DNA from: CBDDEC01 sp965226785
Lineage (GTDB): Bacteria > Chloroflexota > Dehalococcoidia > UBA2979
DNA length: 64,000 nt
Assembly (NCBI GenBank): GCA_965226785.1
Contig: CBDDEC010000002.1
Span: 248,001 to 312,000 of the forward strand
Reading direction: 5' to 3'
Positions 55,306-63,556 of the stretch are shown piece by piece; positions within the stretch are counted from its first letter, which is position 1; each line of letters starts with the position of its first letter. The translations under genes were made by a program, and so were the position numbers. A model generated the notes under the pieces. That model made no database searches, was not told the DNA's origin, and was given only the letters and a program-made list of their open reading frames with translations.

Positions 55306-56244
55306 CTACGCCTCCGCCACCCGCTCCCGCACCTCGCCGAGCCGGGAGATCGAGGCGAGCGCCAAGGCCTGGTCGGGCATCATCTGGCGCACGATCACGT
55401 CCGTGTAGCCCGCCTCGGCGAGCGCCGCGAAGTGGGCGGCTACCGTCTCCGGCCCGCCGATGGCGAGCGCCGGAGGGTCAAAGCCGCGGTAGCCAGCCTC
55501 GAGGATGGGCGCGGTCGTCGCGGTCGCCTCCTCGTCACTGGCGCCGACGTAGACGTCACGCCGGATCGCGACCACCTTGGGCGGTCGCCCGTGCGCCTCG
55601 CAGCGCTCGAGGTACTCCGCGGAGGTCGCCGCCGCCCGCTCCACCGTGAGCCCGGCCCCGGCGAGCCAGCCGTCGGCCAGGCGCGCGGCGCGGTCGATCG
55701 ACGGGCTCACCCGCGCGCCGAGCCAGACCTCCACCGGCTCCGGCGGCACTGGTGCGATCGAGGCGTCTTCGAACGTCCAGCGGCCCTCGTGCGTCACGTG
55801 CTCGCCGCTCCAGAGCCGGCGCATGATCTCTAGCGACTGCTCGCTCCTCGAGGGTCGCTGGCCCGTGGGGACGCCGAGCCCGGCGAACTCGTGGCCGTCG
55901 TACCCGCCGACGCATTGCATGATGAACCGACCCTGGTGGATACAGGCCAGCGTGCCGATCTGCTCAGCGAGCAGCACCGGATGCCAGAGCGGTAGCCCGA
56001 ACAGTGCCCCCGCCGGGCGGTCGCCCCACTCGCCGAGCATGCGCGCGAGGATCGGCACGTTCTGGTAGTACGGCCGTGTCGACCTCGCGACGTGGTGGTC
56101 GCCGACGAACAGCGAATCGAGGTCGGCGTCGCGCGCTGCCGCCGCGCGGTCAATCAGCCAGCGCGCCCCATCGCGTGCGCTGACACGGTCGGTGCCGGAG
56201 GCCTCGCCGCCCTGTGCGGTCGTCAGCGACACACCGACTCGCAT
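55306..56244 (-). CDS. LLM-class flavin-dependent oxidoreductase, copy 2
   Basis: The protein has 312 residues from ATG 56244, identical by eye to the product at 30760-31698 (LFVGDHHVARSTRPYYQNVP, CVGGYDGHEFAGLGVP, VEVWLGARVSPSIDRAARLA). The ribosome site GGAG is conserved. The two intact copies indicate a recent duplication or ongoing gene conversion. Confidence 0.85.
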   Translation of the reverse strand: MRVGVSLTTAQGGEASGTDRVSARDGARWLIDRAAAARDADLDSLFVGDHHVARSTRPYYQNVPILARMLGEWGDRPAGALFGLPLWHPVLLAEQIGTLACIHQGRFIMQCVGGYDGHEFAGLGVPTGQRPSRSEQSLEIMRRLWSGEHVTHEGRWTFEDASIAPVPPEPVEVWLGARVSPSIDRAARLADGWLAGAGLTVERAAATSAEYLERCEAHGRPPKVVAIRRDVYVGASDEEATATTAPILEAGYRGFDPPALAIGGPETVAAHFAALAEAGYTDVIVRQMMPDQALALASISRLGEVRERVAEA

Positions 56245-56454
56245 CGTCGAGCTCCATTCGCCAAGACCCGCGAAGGTTTGGCGGGAGCCTAGCATGGGGA
56301 CTGTGAGCGGCCTTGCGTCTGCTTCCGCATGCGAGTTCTGGGAACCGTCCGGAGGTTGAGATAAGAGGCAACCCCGGCCCCCATCGGCGTTCGCAGTTGC
56401 ATGCATCGCGTCGCTTCCGCGGCGCACGGAGCGGGTCATGCCTGCCGGCGTGAC

Positions 56455-56751
56455 TTGTTACGCCCCGTCGCGCCCGGTCGTACCATCCAGGTCGAAACGA
56501 CATCATTCCGCTAGCAGAGCTCTTCCGGGACCGCGTCGAAGCGGTGCAAGCATCACCCGAGTAACCGGGGAGATGTAGCATTCGCGCGATCGAGGACCTG
56601 ATGACCACGTGCGCCGCGTGTAATCAGGAACGCCTGTTCTGGGCCGGGCTGTTCTGGCGCGCGTCTCGTCGTGGCGGATGTGGCCGACTCGACTGCCGCG
56701 CGTGCTTCAGCGGCTTGCCCAAACACAACCAGCATGCGCGGCTGTGCAGGA
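56455..56751. other. Short gene-free stretch
   Basis: No recognisable frame was found. The bases beyond the duplication end contain TCATGCCTGCCGGCGTGAC, then unrelated sequence leading into the regulator fragment. Confidence 0.35.
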
Positions 56752-56907
56752 TTGCTCGAGCTGGATCTACCGTTTGTCCGGGGTTTTGAGGGCGGCTCGA
56801 TGGAGACCGTCAAACGCTACGTCGCACGCGGTCTTGGCCCCGCCGTTGTGTCTGGGATCTGCCTGATCGAGGCGGATCGCGCAAGGATCGAGGCGGCGGC
56901 CATCCCG
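56752..56907 (+). pseudogene. LysR-type regulator, internal fragment
   Basis: The frame reads LLELDLPFVRGFEGGSMETV, then KRYVARGLGPAVVSGICLIE and IEAAAIP. This matches the late effector-binding domain of CysB/LysR-like regulators (GGSMETIKRYVAAGLGIAxVSGICL). The N-terminal HTH and the last strand are missing; it is joined tail to tail with a PEP-mutase fragment. Confidence 0.55.
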
Positions 56908-57214
56908 CCGCGAAGCCGGCCGACTCGGCCATCGGGATCGTACGGTGCATGTGCATTGGGTCTCCGAAGCCGGTGGCGCCGTCGAGGATCAGCGGCAGCT
57001 CGGTCACACTGCGGATGGCGAGACCGCGCTGGGCGACGTCGGTGATGTTGAGGTTGGCCTCGAGGATGGCTTGCTCGTATCCGAGCTGGCCGCCGCCGAG
57101 GTAGAGCGCCTCGTGGCCAGCGGCCTCGGCCAGGCGGGCCATCAGCGGGTTCAGCACCAGCGGGGCGAACACGCCTTGGTCGCGGTCGATCAGCTGGCGC
57201 AGCGATGCCGGCAT
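56908..57214 (-). pseudogene. Isocitrate lyase/PEP mutase superfamily protein, N-terminal fragment
   Basis: From ATG 57214: PASLRQLIDRDQGVFAPLVL, NPLMARLAEAAGHEALYLGG, GQLGYEQAILEANLNITDVA and PLILDGATGFGDPMHMHRTI. The N-terminal third of the barrel is intact (with LDGATGFGDP, the Mg-binding Asp loop), but it is cut after AESAGFAA at the LysR fragment. About 103 of 280 or so residues remain. Confidence 0.75.
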
Positions 57215-57334
57215 GGGCGTCTCCTCGCTGTCGGCGGTTCGAGGGCCGTTCGAGGCCGGCGAAGGACCATCGTTTGCAGATCGATGGTCGACGTACTATC
57301 GTCGGCTCGCCGACCCGTTCCGGCAGGGGGACGC

Positions 57335-58123
57335 ATGACTACAGCCACGGAGAGCGCGGCCGTCACCGAGCAGACCGTCGAGGTCGCCGGACTCGACGTG
57401 GCGCTGCGCGAGGCCGGCGAGGGCCGGCCGTTGGTGCTGTTGCATCGCTCCACCGGCTATCTCGCGTGGGGGTCGCTCGAGGATGCGCTCGCAGCTCGAT
57501 TCCGCGTGATCGTGCCCGACCTGCCGGGCTTCGGGCGCTCCGAGCGGCCGGACTGGGCGCGCGACCCGCGCGACCTCGCGGTGCTGATGCAGCGTCTGAT
57601 CGAGCGGCTGGACCTCGAGGGCGTCACTCTCGTGGGCCTGGGTTTTGGCGGCTTTGTCGCCGCTGAGCTGGCCGCGATCAACGAGTCGCGGCTCGGCGCG
57701 CTCGTGCTGGTCGGGGCGGCCGGTCTGAAGCCGGTCGAGGGCGAGATCCTCGACCAGATGCTGATCCCGTTCCAGGAGTACATCGACGCAGGCTTCAACG
57801 AAGAGGCCTCGTTCGAGGCGCACTACGGCGAGGATGTGGACGGGGACATCAAGGACGTCTGGGATTTCAGCCGCATCATGACAGCGCGTATCACGTGGAG
57901 CCCGTACATGTTCAGCCGCCAGCTGCCGCACCTGCTGGGTGAGGTGACGACGCCGGCGCTCGTGGTCTGGGGCGACAACGACCGCATCGTGCCTCAGACG
58001 TGCGGGCGGCAGTACGCGGAGTTGCTCGGCGATGCGCGATTCGAGACGATCGCGGCGTGCGGGCACCTCGTCGAGCTCGACCAGCCCGAGGCGCTTGCGG
58101 CCCTGATCTCGGCGACGCCGTAG
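57335..58123 (+). CDS. Alpha/beta hydrolase-fold protein with atypical nucleophile elbow
   Basis: The protein has 262 residues from ATG 57335 with AGGGGG upstream. Alpha/beta-hydrolase landmarks: LVLLHRSTGYLAWGSLEDAL, VIVPDLPGFGRSERPDWARD, LVGLGFGGFVAAELA, VVWGDNDRIVPQTCGRQYAE and AACGHLVELDQPEALA. The usual G-x-S-x-G elbow reads G101-L-G103-F-G105, so the nucleophilic Ser is Gly, while the Asp and His of the triad are present. It could be a non-hydrolytic member or use a different chemistry. The monooxygenase gene follows after 28 bp, so the two form an operon. Confidence 0.8.
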   Translation: MTTATESAAVTEQTVEVAGLDVALREAGEGRPLVLLHRSTGYLAWGSLEDALAARFRVIVPDLPGFGRSERPDWARDPRDLAVLMQRLIERLDLEGVTLVGLGFGGFVAAELAAINESRLGALVLVGAAGLKPVEGEILDQMLIPFQEYIDAGFNEEASFEAHYGEDVDGDIKDVWDFSRIMTARITWSPYMFSRQLPHLLGEVTTPALVVWGDNDRIVPQTCGRQYAELLGDARFETIAACGHLVELDQPEALAALISATP

Positions 58124-58151
58124 CAGGAACAGACGGAGACGGGACTGACCG

Positions 58152-59507
58152 ATGCTGATCGGACGCTTCACGGAACGGCCCTACCAAGACCCGCAATCCG
58201 GCTACTTCGGCCGCACGGGGCGCACGATCCAGGACCTCTCGATCAGCAACAGCGACTACGACCCGGTGCTCGGCTCGCAGCTCTACAACCGCTACCTGGA
58301 CGAGCAGGTGGCGACCGAGGAGGTGGGCTTCGACGCGATCATGCTGAACGAGCATCACTCGACGCCCTTCTGCATGGGCGGTGTGGTGAACGTCGAGGCG
58401 GCGATCCTCGCCCGCATCACCAACAAGGTGAAGATCGTCATCAACGGCAACATCCTGCCGATCTGGGACGACCCGCTGTGGCTCGCCGAGGAGCTCGCGA
58501 TCATCGACATGATCTCGGAGGGCCGGCTGGTCACCGGCTGGGTGCGCGGCACCGGTCGCGAGAGCGTGTCCCACAATGCGCAGCCGCCGTACAACTGGGA
58601 GCGCTTCCAGGAGGCGCACGACTTCATCATCCGCGCCTGGACCGAACCCGGACCGTTCCGCTTCGAGGGCGAGCACTACGACTACCGCTACGTGAACCCG
58701 TGGGCGCGACCCTACCAGCAGCCGCACCCGCTGATCATGATCCCCGGCGTCGTCAGCAAGAACACCGTCGAGTGGGCGGCCGAGCACCGCTACCCCTACC
58801 TCATGCTCGCGACCCGGCTCGAGCCGACCAAGCAATCGTTCGACTACTACCGCGAGGTCGCCGAGGAGAACGGCTACGAGGCGGGCCCGCAGCACATCGG
58901 TTACCTGTTCAAGGTCCACGTGGAAGAGACGGAGGAGCTGGCCTACGAGACCGGCAAGAAGTTCCTCGAGGGGCCCGGCAACATCTTCCTCGAGGGCAGC
59001 CGTGGCACGGCCTCGCCGTGGCTGCAGAACCTGCCCGGCCTGACCGACCGCAAGAACCTGCTACCGACCGGGCAGCTCGGCTTCGTCGCCACCTCGAGGG
59101 GGCGCGACGCCGACCAGGTGGCGAAGGACAACCCCGAAGAGAAGCAGGCCAGCGACGGCGAGGCGAAAATCAAGCCGGGCGAGCGCCCGCTGCGGGCCGA
59201 CTACGACACCCAGCTCGAGCACATGACGATCATCGCCGGCACGCCCGACACGGTGCTGCCCAAGATCCGGCGCGTGCTGGAGTACCTGCGGCCCGGCACG
59301 ATCTTCTTCTGGGACGGCGACGGCGCGATGACGCACAAGGACTCGATGCGGAGTCTGCAGCTGATGGGCGACGAGATCCTTCCCGCCGTGCGCGAGATGG
59401 CCGAGGAGCTGGACCTTCCGAGTCCGTTCGACATCGACCCGATGACGAACGAGCCTGTCCGCGATCGCGTCGCAGCGCCCGAGGCCGTACCCGCCGGCGA
59501 CGACTAG
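58152..59507 (+). CDS. LLM-class flavin-dependent monooxygenase
   Basis: The protein has 451 residues from ATG 58152. It follows the longer alkanal-monooxygenase-like layout: MLIGRFTERPYQDPQSGYFG, EEVGFDAIMLNEHHSTPFCM, KVKIVINGNILPIWDDPLWL, AEELAIIDMISEGRLVTGWV, RGTGRESVSHNAQPPYNWER and a C-terminal TIIAGTPDTVLPKIRRVLEY. It probably oxidises an organic substrate with reduced flavin and O2. Its operon partner is the hydrolase at 57335, suggesting a two-step degradation. It is only distantly related to the duplicated 312-residue enzymes. Confidence 0.88.
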   Translation: MLIGRFTERPYQDPQSGYFGRTGRTIQDLSISNSDYDPVLGSQLYNRYLDEQVATEEVGFDAIMLNEHHSTPFCMGGVVNVEAAILARITNKVKIVINGNILPIWDDPLWLAEELAIIDMISEGRLVTGWVRGTGRESVSHNAQPPYNWERFQEAHDFIIRAWTEPGPFRFEGEHYDYRYVNPWARPYQQPHPLIMIPGVVSKNTVEWAAEHRYPYLMLATRLEPTKQSFDYYREVAEENGYEAGPQHIGYLFKVHVEETEELAYETGKKFLEGPGNIFLEGSRGTASPWLQNLPGLTDRKNLLPTGQLGFVATSRGRDADQVAKDNPEEKQASDGEAKIKPGERPLRADYDTQLEHMTIIAGTPDTVLPKIRRVLEYLRPGTIFFWDGDGAMTHKDSMRSLQLMGDEILPAVREMAEELDLPSPFDIDPMTNEPVRDRVAAPEAVPAGDD

Positions 59508-59540
59508 CCGGGGCAGTCCGCACGCAGCCATTACCCGCCC

Positions 59541-59735
59541 CCGGGAGCTGCCCGCCGAGGCGGAGGTCGCCGATCTTCGCGGTGCCGTCCTCAGTCAGCC
59601 AGACGTTGCCCGGTTTGAGGTCGCGGTGCACCACGCCCTGCTCGTGAGCGAAGGCGAGCCAGCGGCACACGTCCTGCGCAATCTCCGGCGTGCGCTCCAG
59701 CGGTAGCGGCCCGTCCTCCAGCAGTTGTCGGGCAC
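59541..59735 (-). pseudogene. Ser/Thr protein kinase, catalytic-loop fragment
   Basis: The minus strand reads RQLLEDGPLPLERTPEIAQD, VCRWLAFAHEQGVVHRDLKP, GNVWLTEDGTAKIGD. The HRDLKPGNV catalytic loop (Asp and Asn present) and the start of the DFG segment (GDLRLGG in place of GDFGLA) mark a Hanks-type kinase. Both lobes are otherwise absent. Confidence 0.7.
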
Positions 59736-59884
59736 GAAAACGTCATCTGCGCTACGCCGCCCAGCGGTAACGGTGATGGAGCCCCCTAAGGATCGGCTCG
59801 GCGACGACGCGATGGCGGGCTGAGGGTGGCGGAAGTTCACGCGCACCTGCGGGCGTTCACGCGCATCGTCAGCCTGCCATCGGT

Positions 59885-60283
59885 AGGATCGACCACCTCA
59901 CCAAGCGATACGGCTCCAACACCGTTGTCGATGACCTGTCCTTCAGCGTCGAACCCGGCCGCGTCACCGGCTTCCTCGGCCCGAATGGTTCCGGCAAGTC
60001 GACCACGATGAAGATTCTCCTCGACCTCGCAGCCGCCGACTCGGGCACGGCCACCATCGGAGGGCACCGCTACCGCAACCTCGCCGACCCGGCCCGGACC
60101 GTGGGAGCGGCGCTCGAGACCAACTCGTTCCATCCTGGGCGCAGCGGCCGCAACCACCTCCGGATCCTTGCCGGCGCCGCTGGATTCCCAACGAGCCGAG
60201 TCGACGAAACAATCGAGCTCGTCGGGCTCGGCGATGCCGCCGTGGGACGCTGGGAGGCTCGGGTCCTGGGACCTGACAGCTAG
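59885..60283 (+). pseudogene. ABC transporter ATPase, N-terminal fragment
   Basis: The frame reads RIDHLTKRYGSNTVVDDLSF, SVEPGRVTGFLGPNGSGKST (Walker A) and TTMKILLDLAAADSGTATIG, then NHLRILAGAAGFPTSRVDET. It ends at VGR before the signature motif and Walker B, so it cannot hydrolyse ATP. It looks like an antibiotic/ABC-2-type export ATPase. No clear start was found. Confidence 0.7.
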
Positions 60284-60574
60284 AGGCCCCGACCCCGTTC
60301 CGCGACCCTGGGACGCAGAAACGGGGCGAAGGCCAACGAACGCTAAGAGCTCATCGCTCGTCAGGTTCGTAGCTGTTGAAGTCGAAGTGGGACGCGAGTC
60401 TGACGCACGTCGCTGGGCTGTCTAGAGGCTGCTTGGTGGCTGTCCATGACAGGCAATGATCCGGGCCCCGAGCACCAAGGCCCCCCTCGACGCTCGACCG
60501 GCACTGATTGGTCGGTGCGTGCGGGAACCACAACGTTCAAGTCAGAGCATGCTGATGACCACCCGCGCCCGGTT
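60284..60574. other. Gene-free stretch
   Basis: No full gene was found. A minus-strand tail TCVRLASHFDFNSYEPDER ending at 60351 has protein-like composition but no start or recognised family. Confidence 0.35.
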
Positions 60575-60750
60575 CTGAGCTGAGACCCGCCGCCGCGAGG
60601 CCCTCCGATCAGCGAACGCCAAGAAGCGAGGAAGATCACGATCCGGGTCCGCCCGGAACGATTTGTCCTCGTGAACGTGATGGCGGATGCGATCGCCACC
60701 ACGAAGCCGCGTTCGAGCAGCATCTCGCCCAGTGCGGGCTGAGCGGTCCC
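60575..60750 (-). mobile_element. IS6-type transposase remnant with internal deletion
   Basis: The minus strand reads ALGEMLLERGFVV, then after unrelated residues IFLASWRSLIGG. These match the mid (VAELLLDRGFQVTHE) and last (RVFIARWRSLIA) parts of the IS6-type transposase with the DDE core missing. It abuts the terminus of IS copy H. Confidence 0.5.
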
Positions 60751-60751
60751 C

Positions 60752-61866
60752 GTGGGACGGCAAAACCTGATCCGTGCCTCCTGGTGCCGAGATAGCTGAG
60801 TATCAGCGAGCCACGAGAGGCCCGTCTGTGCTCTACCTTCGTCTGCTTGTTGCAGCACTCTTCGCTTCCGTCCGCGCCCGCCGAGATCTCGTCCTCGAGA
60901 ACTTGACGCTGCGGCATCAGCTCGCCGTCTACACCAGGAGCGGTCGTCGACCCCCGCTCCGTATTCACGACCGCAGACTCTGGTCGCTGCTCGCCCGCTG
61001 TTGGTCAGGCTGGCGAGGCACGCTCGTCATGGTCGAACCCGACACGGTCGTGCGCTGGCATCGATCTGCCTGGCGCGCCTACTGGCGTTGGAGGAGTCGC
61101 CGCGGTTCCGGGCGGCCACGGATCCCCGCTGAGTTGCAGCAGCTGATCGTGCGCATGGCGACCGAGAACCCGCGGTGGGGCGCCGCGCGTATCGTCGGTG
61201 AACTGCGTGCTCTCGGCTTCGAGGTCAGCGCCCGCACGGTGAGTCGCTACCGCCAACAGGCGTTGCGGCGACCGCCGAGTCAGTCGTGGCGAACGTTTCT
61301 CCGCAACCACGCGCCCAGCATCTGGGCCGCCGACCTATTCACGGTGCAGACGCTCACCTTCCGCACCCTGTACGTCTTCGTCGTGATCGACCATGGCCGG
61401 CGCCGCATCCGCCACTGGAACGTCACTCGGCATCCGAACGCTTCGTGGATCTGGCAGCAGATGATCGAGGCGACCGCCTGGGGCCAACAGCCGGGGTTCC
61501 TCATCCGCGACCGCGACCGCAGCTACGGCGGCGACTTCATCGCGCGCGCTCGACGGATCGGAATCGAGACGATCTTGACGCCAGTGCGGGCGCCGAATGC
61601 CAACGCCATCGCCGAGCGTGTGATCGGCACCCTCCGGCGCGAGTGCCTCGATCACATCATCGCGGTCAACGAACGGCATCTGAGGCGGCTGCTCTACGAG
61701 TACGTCGAGCACTACAACGCGATGCGGCCACATCGGTCACTCGCGCTCGACTCTCCGGAGGGGAAGCCGGTGCAGCGGACGCCGAGCCAGCGAGCCGTCG
61801 GCAAGCCAGTGCTCGGGGGACTGCATCACGAGTATCGGTGGGCCGCATGAGGTTTTGCCGCCTCAC
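60752..61866 (+). mobile_element. Copy H of the rve-type IS, complete (1115 bp)
   Basis: The left terminus GTGGGACGGCAAAACCTGAT is at 60752. The right terminus ends GTTTTGCCGCCTCAC at 61866 (two substitutions). It is 3 bp shorter than the other copies because of one missing codon near the transposase end. It is the only full copy in plus orientation and the most diverged. Confidence 0.88.
60828..61850 (+). CDS. rve/DDE transposase of IS copy H
   Basis: The protein has 340 residues from GTG 60828 with GAGAGG upstream. The DDE residues are present (WAADLF, VIDHGRRRI, NAIAERVIG). Many substitutions relative to copies B, F and G (for example LENLTLRHQLAVYTRSGRRP, ELQQLIVRMATENPRWGAAR) show it belongs to a separate lineage of the same family. 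Confidence 0.9.
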   Translation: MLYLRLLVAALFASVRARRDLVLENLTLRHQLAVYTRSGRRPPLRIHDRRLWSLLARCWSGWRGTLVMVEPDTVVRWHRSAWRAYWRWRSRRGSGRPRIPAELQQLIVRMATENPRWGAARIVGELRALGFEVSARTVSRYRQQALRRPPSQSWRTFLRNHAPSIWAADLFTVQTLTFRTLYVFVVIDHGRRRIRHWNVTRHPNASWIWQQMIEATAWGQQPGFLIRDRDRSYGGDFIARARRIGIETILTPVRAPNANAIAERVIGTLRRECLDHIIAVNERHLRRLLYEYVEHYNAMRPHRSLALDSPEGKPVQRTPSQRAVGKPVLGGLHHEYRWAA

Positions 61867-62118
61867 GAGCGTAGACGCGTCGCACCCGCGGTCGGGGAGT
61901 CGGCTTGGTCGAATCCAGCCCGGGTAACCTCATCTGCGCAACCTTCGCCTCCTCACCCTTGCGAAAGCCAAGCTCCCAGAAGATCACCGACGTCCTCGCC
62001 CAGAGGGCGGAGCGACGGTGAGGAACCACCCCGTTTTCCTTCGACCCCGAACCGCGGGGCCGCTAGGGACTGCGTACGGAGACCACCTGAGGGTGACGCT
62101 CGGCAGTGGCTCGAGTGC
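61867..62118. other. Gene-free stretch
   Basis: No coding frame with a start was found. A minus-strand segment (SVIFWELGFRKGEEAKVAQM) is protein-like but unrecognised and runs into IS copy H. Confidence 0.35.
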
Positions 62119-63087
62119 TCAGCTCGCTGTCGATGCGATCGCGCGGCGGAAGTAGTCCTTGCGGTCGGCGGCTGCACGTTGGCCGAGTTCGGCGTTGCGG
62201 TTCAGGCGCGGGGTGTCGAAGCCATGAGGTCCTCCCGGATAGAGCTTTAGCTCCGTCGGGACGCCAGCCTCGATCAGCCGTCGGGCGTAGTCGATGTCTT
62301 CATCGAGGAAGATGTCGAGCGTGCCGACGGAGATGTACGCCGGGGGCAGGCCGCTGAGATCGGTGGCTCGAGCCGGAGCGGCATAGGGTGGAATGCCGTC
62401 CGTCTCGAAGAGGTCACCCAGGTAGGCACGCCAGCCAACGCTGTTGCTCTGGGGCGACCAGCCCCAGGTAGTCCACTGGCTCGAAGGCGTCGAGCGGGTG
62501 TCGTCGATCATCGGGTAGGTAAGCACCTGGTGGGTGACGCTGACCTCGCCTCGGTCGCGGACCAGTAGGGCGAGTGCAGCGGCGAGTCCACCGCCGGCGC
62601 TGCCGCCACCGATGATCACCCGGTTCGGGTCGATCCCGAGCGAGTCTGCGTTCGAGATCAACCAGTGCAGACCGGCGTAACAGTCCTCGATCGCGGCCGG
62701 GTAGCGGTGCTCTGGGGCGAGGCGATAGTCCGGCGAGGCAACGGTCGCACCGAAGTCCGTCGCCCATTCGGCGCAGACGTCGTTCGCACCGTCGTACGTA
62801 CCGCCCACATAGCCGCCGCCGTGGATCCAGTAGATCGCAGGCTGTGCACCAGCGGCTCCCCTCGCTCGGTAGGTGCGGACCGTGACGGCTGACTCGCCTT
62901 TGGGACCGGGCGCGTCGTGGTCTGTGTAGTCGATCTCGTCGGGGACTGGGGGCGGCGGAAGGAGGGCCGCGCGATCCGCGCGCACCTTCTCCGGGCTAGA
63001 GAGCCAGTCGTTCGGGTCGACGGCGCTGGCAGCAGCGGCCTCAACGAGGCTGCGGTACGCGGGGTCCACCCGCTCTCGAACATCCAT
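62119..63087 (-). CDS. HSL-type (alpha/beta hydrolase fold-3) esterase
   Basis: The protein has 322 residues from ATG 63087 with GGGGAGAG upstream. It has the hormone-sensitive-lipase layout: a cap region (RVDPAYRSLVEAAAASAVDP), YWIHGGGYVGGTYDGAND (HGGG oxyanion), ASPDYRLAPEHRYPAAIEDC, the nucleophile Ser in VIIGGGSAGGGLAAALAL (GxSxG with Gly in place of the usual Asp before Ser), Asp in VGTLDIFLDEDIDYARRLIE and His in YPGGPHGFDTP. It hydrolyses small esters; no export signal is seen. Confidence 0.9.
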   Translation of the reverse strand: MDVRERVDPAYRSLVEAAAASAVDPNDWLSSPEKVRADRAALLPPPPVPDEIDYTDHDAPGPKGESAVTVRTYRARGAAGAQPAIYWIHGGGYVGGTYDGANDVCAEWATDFGATVASPDYRLAPEHRYPAAIEDCYAGLHWLISNADSLGIDPNRVIIGGGSAGGGLAAALALLVRDRGEVSVTHQVLTYPMIDDTRSTPSSQWTTWGWSPQSNSVGWRAYLGDLFETDGIPPYAAPARATDLSGLPPAYISVGTLDIFLDEDIDYARRLIEAGVPTELKLYPGGPHGFDTPRLNRNAELGQRAAADRKDYFRRAIASTAS

Positions 63088-63289
63088 CGTTCTCTCCCCG
63101 TGCGTTCGGACCGATGCTGAAGTCAGATGGCCCCAGTTTGGCCCCATGGCCGCTGAGACACTCGGCGATGGAACTGACTGGGCTTCCCAAGAGCCCCATG
63201 GACACTGAGGAATTGTACGAGCACGTCCGAACCACAGATTCGCGACACCGAGATCTCGTACGCGAGCCTGGCGCTGGCGATTGCTGACT

Positions 63290-63556
63290 GGGCCTCCGTC
63301 GCTACGCTAGGGCCAGCGCGCTGATCGGGTTGCGCCGATACGACGAGGCTCTCGCCGAGGTCGATCGTACTATCGAGCTCGAGCCCACGCATGCCGGCGC
63401 TTACTTCAACCGGGCCCTCATCCTGGCTCATCAGGGGGAAGACTTCGACCTCGTCATCGTTGACTGCAACCGAGCGCTCGCGCGGGCCCCAGACTATGAA
63501 CAGGCCCATATCCTCAAGCTAAGAGCACTGGAACGTCTGGGGCGCCACGACGAGGC
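63290..63556 (+). pseudogene. TPR-repeat protein fragment
   Basis: The frame reads RASALIGLRRYDEALAEVDR, TIELEPTHAGAYFNRALILA, CNRALARAPDYEQAHILKLR, ALERLGRHDEA: about two and a half tetratricopeptide repeats. There is no credible start, and it is cut at the IS6-type terminus at 63557. Confidence 0.65.

Larger units (their letters stand above)
54514..56454. repeat. 1.94-kb inverted duplication, copy 2
   Basis: It is inverted relative to 30553-32488. Homology starts at GGCTGGCACAGCTACGGAGG (54514) and ends at GGCATGACCCGCTCC/CACGCCGG near 56454. The few differences are concentrated in the first 200 bp of the decarboxylase-like gene and upstream of the monooxygenase. Confidence 0.9.
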
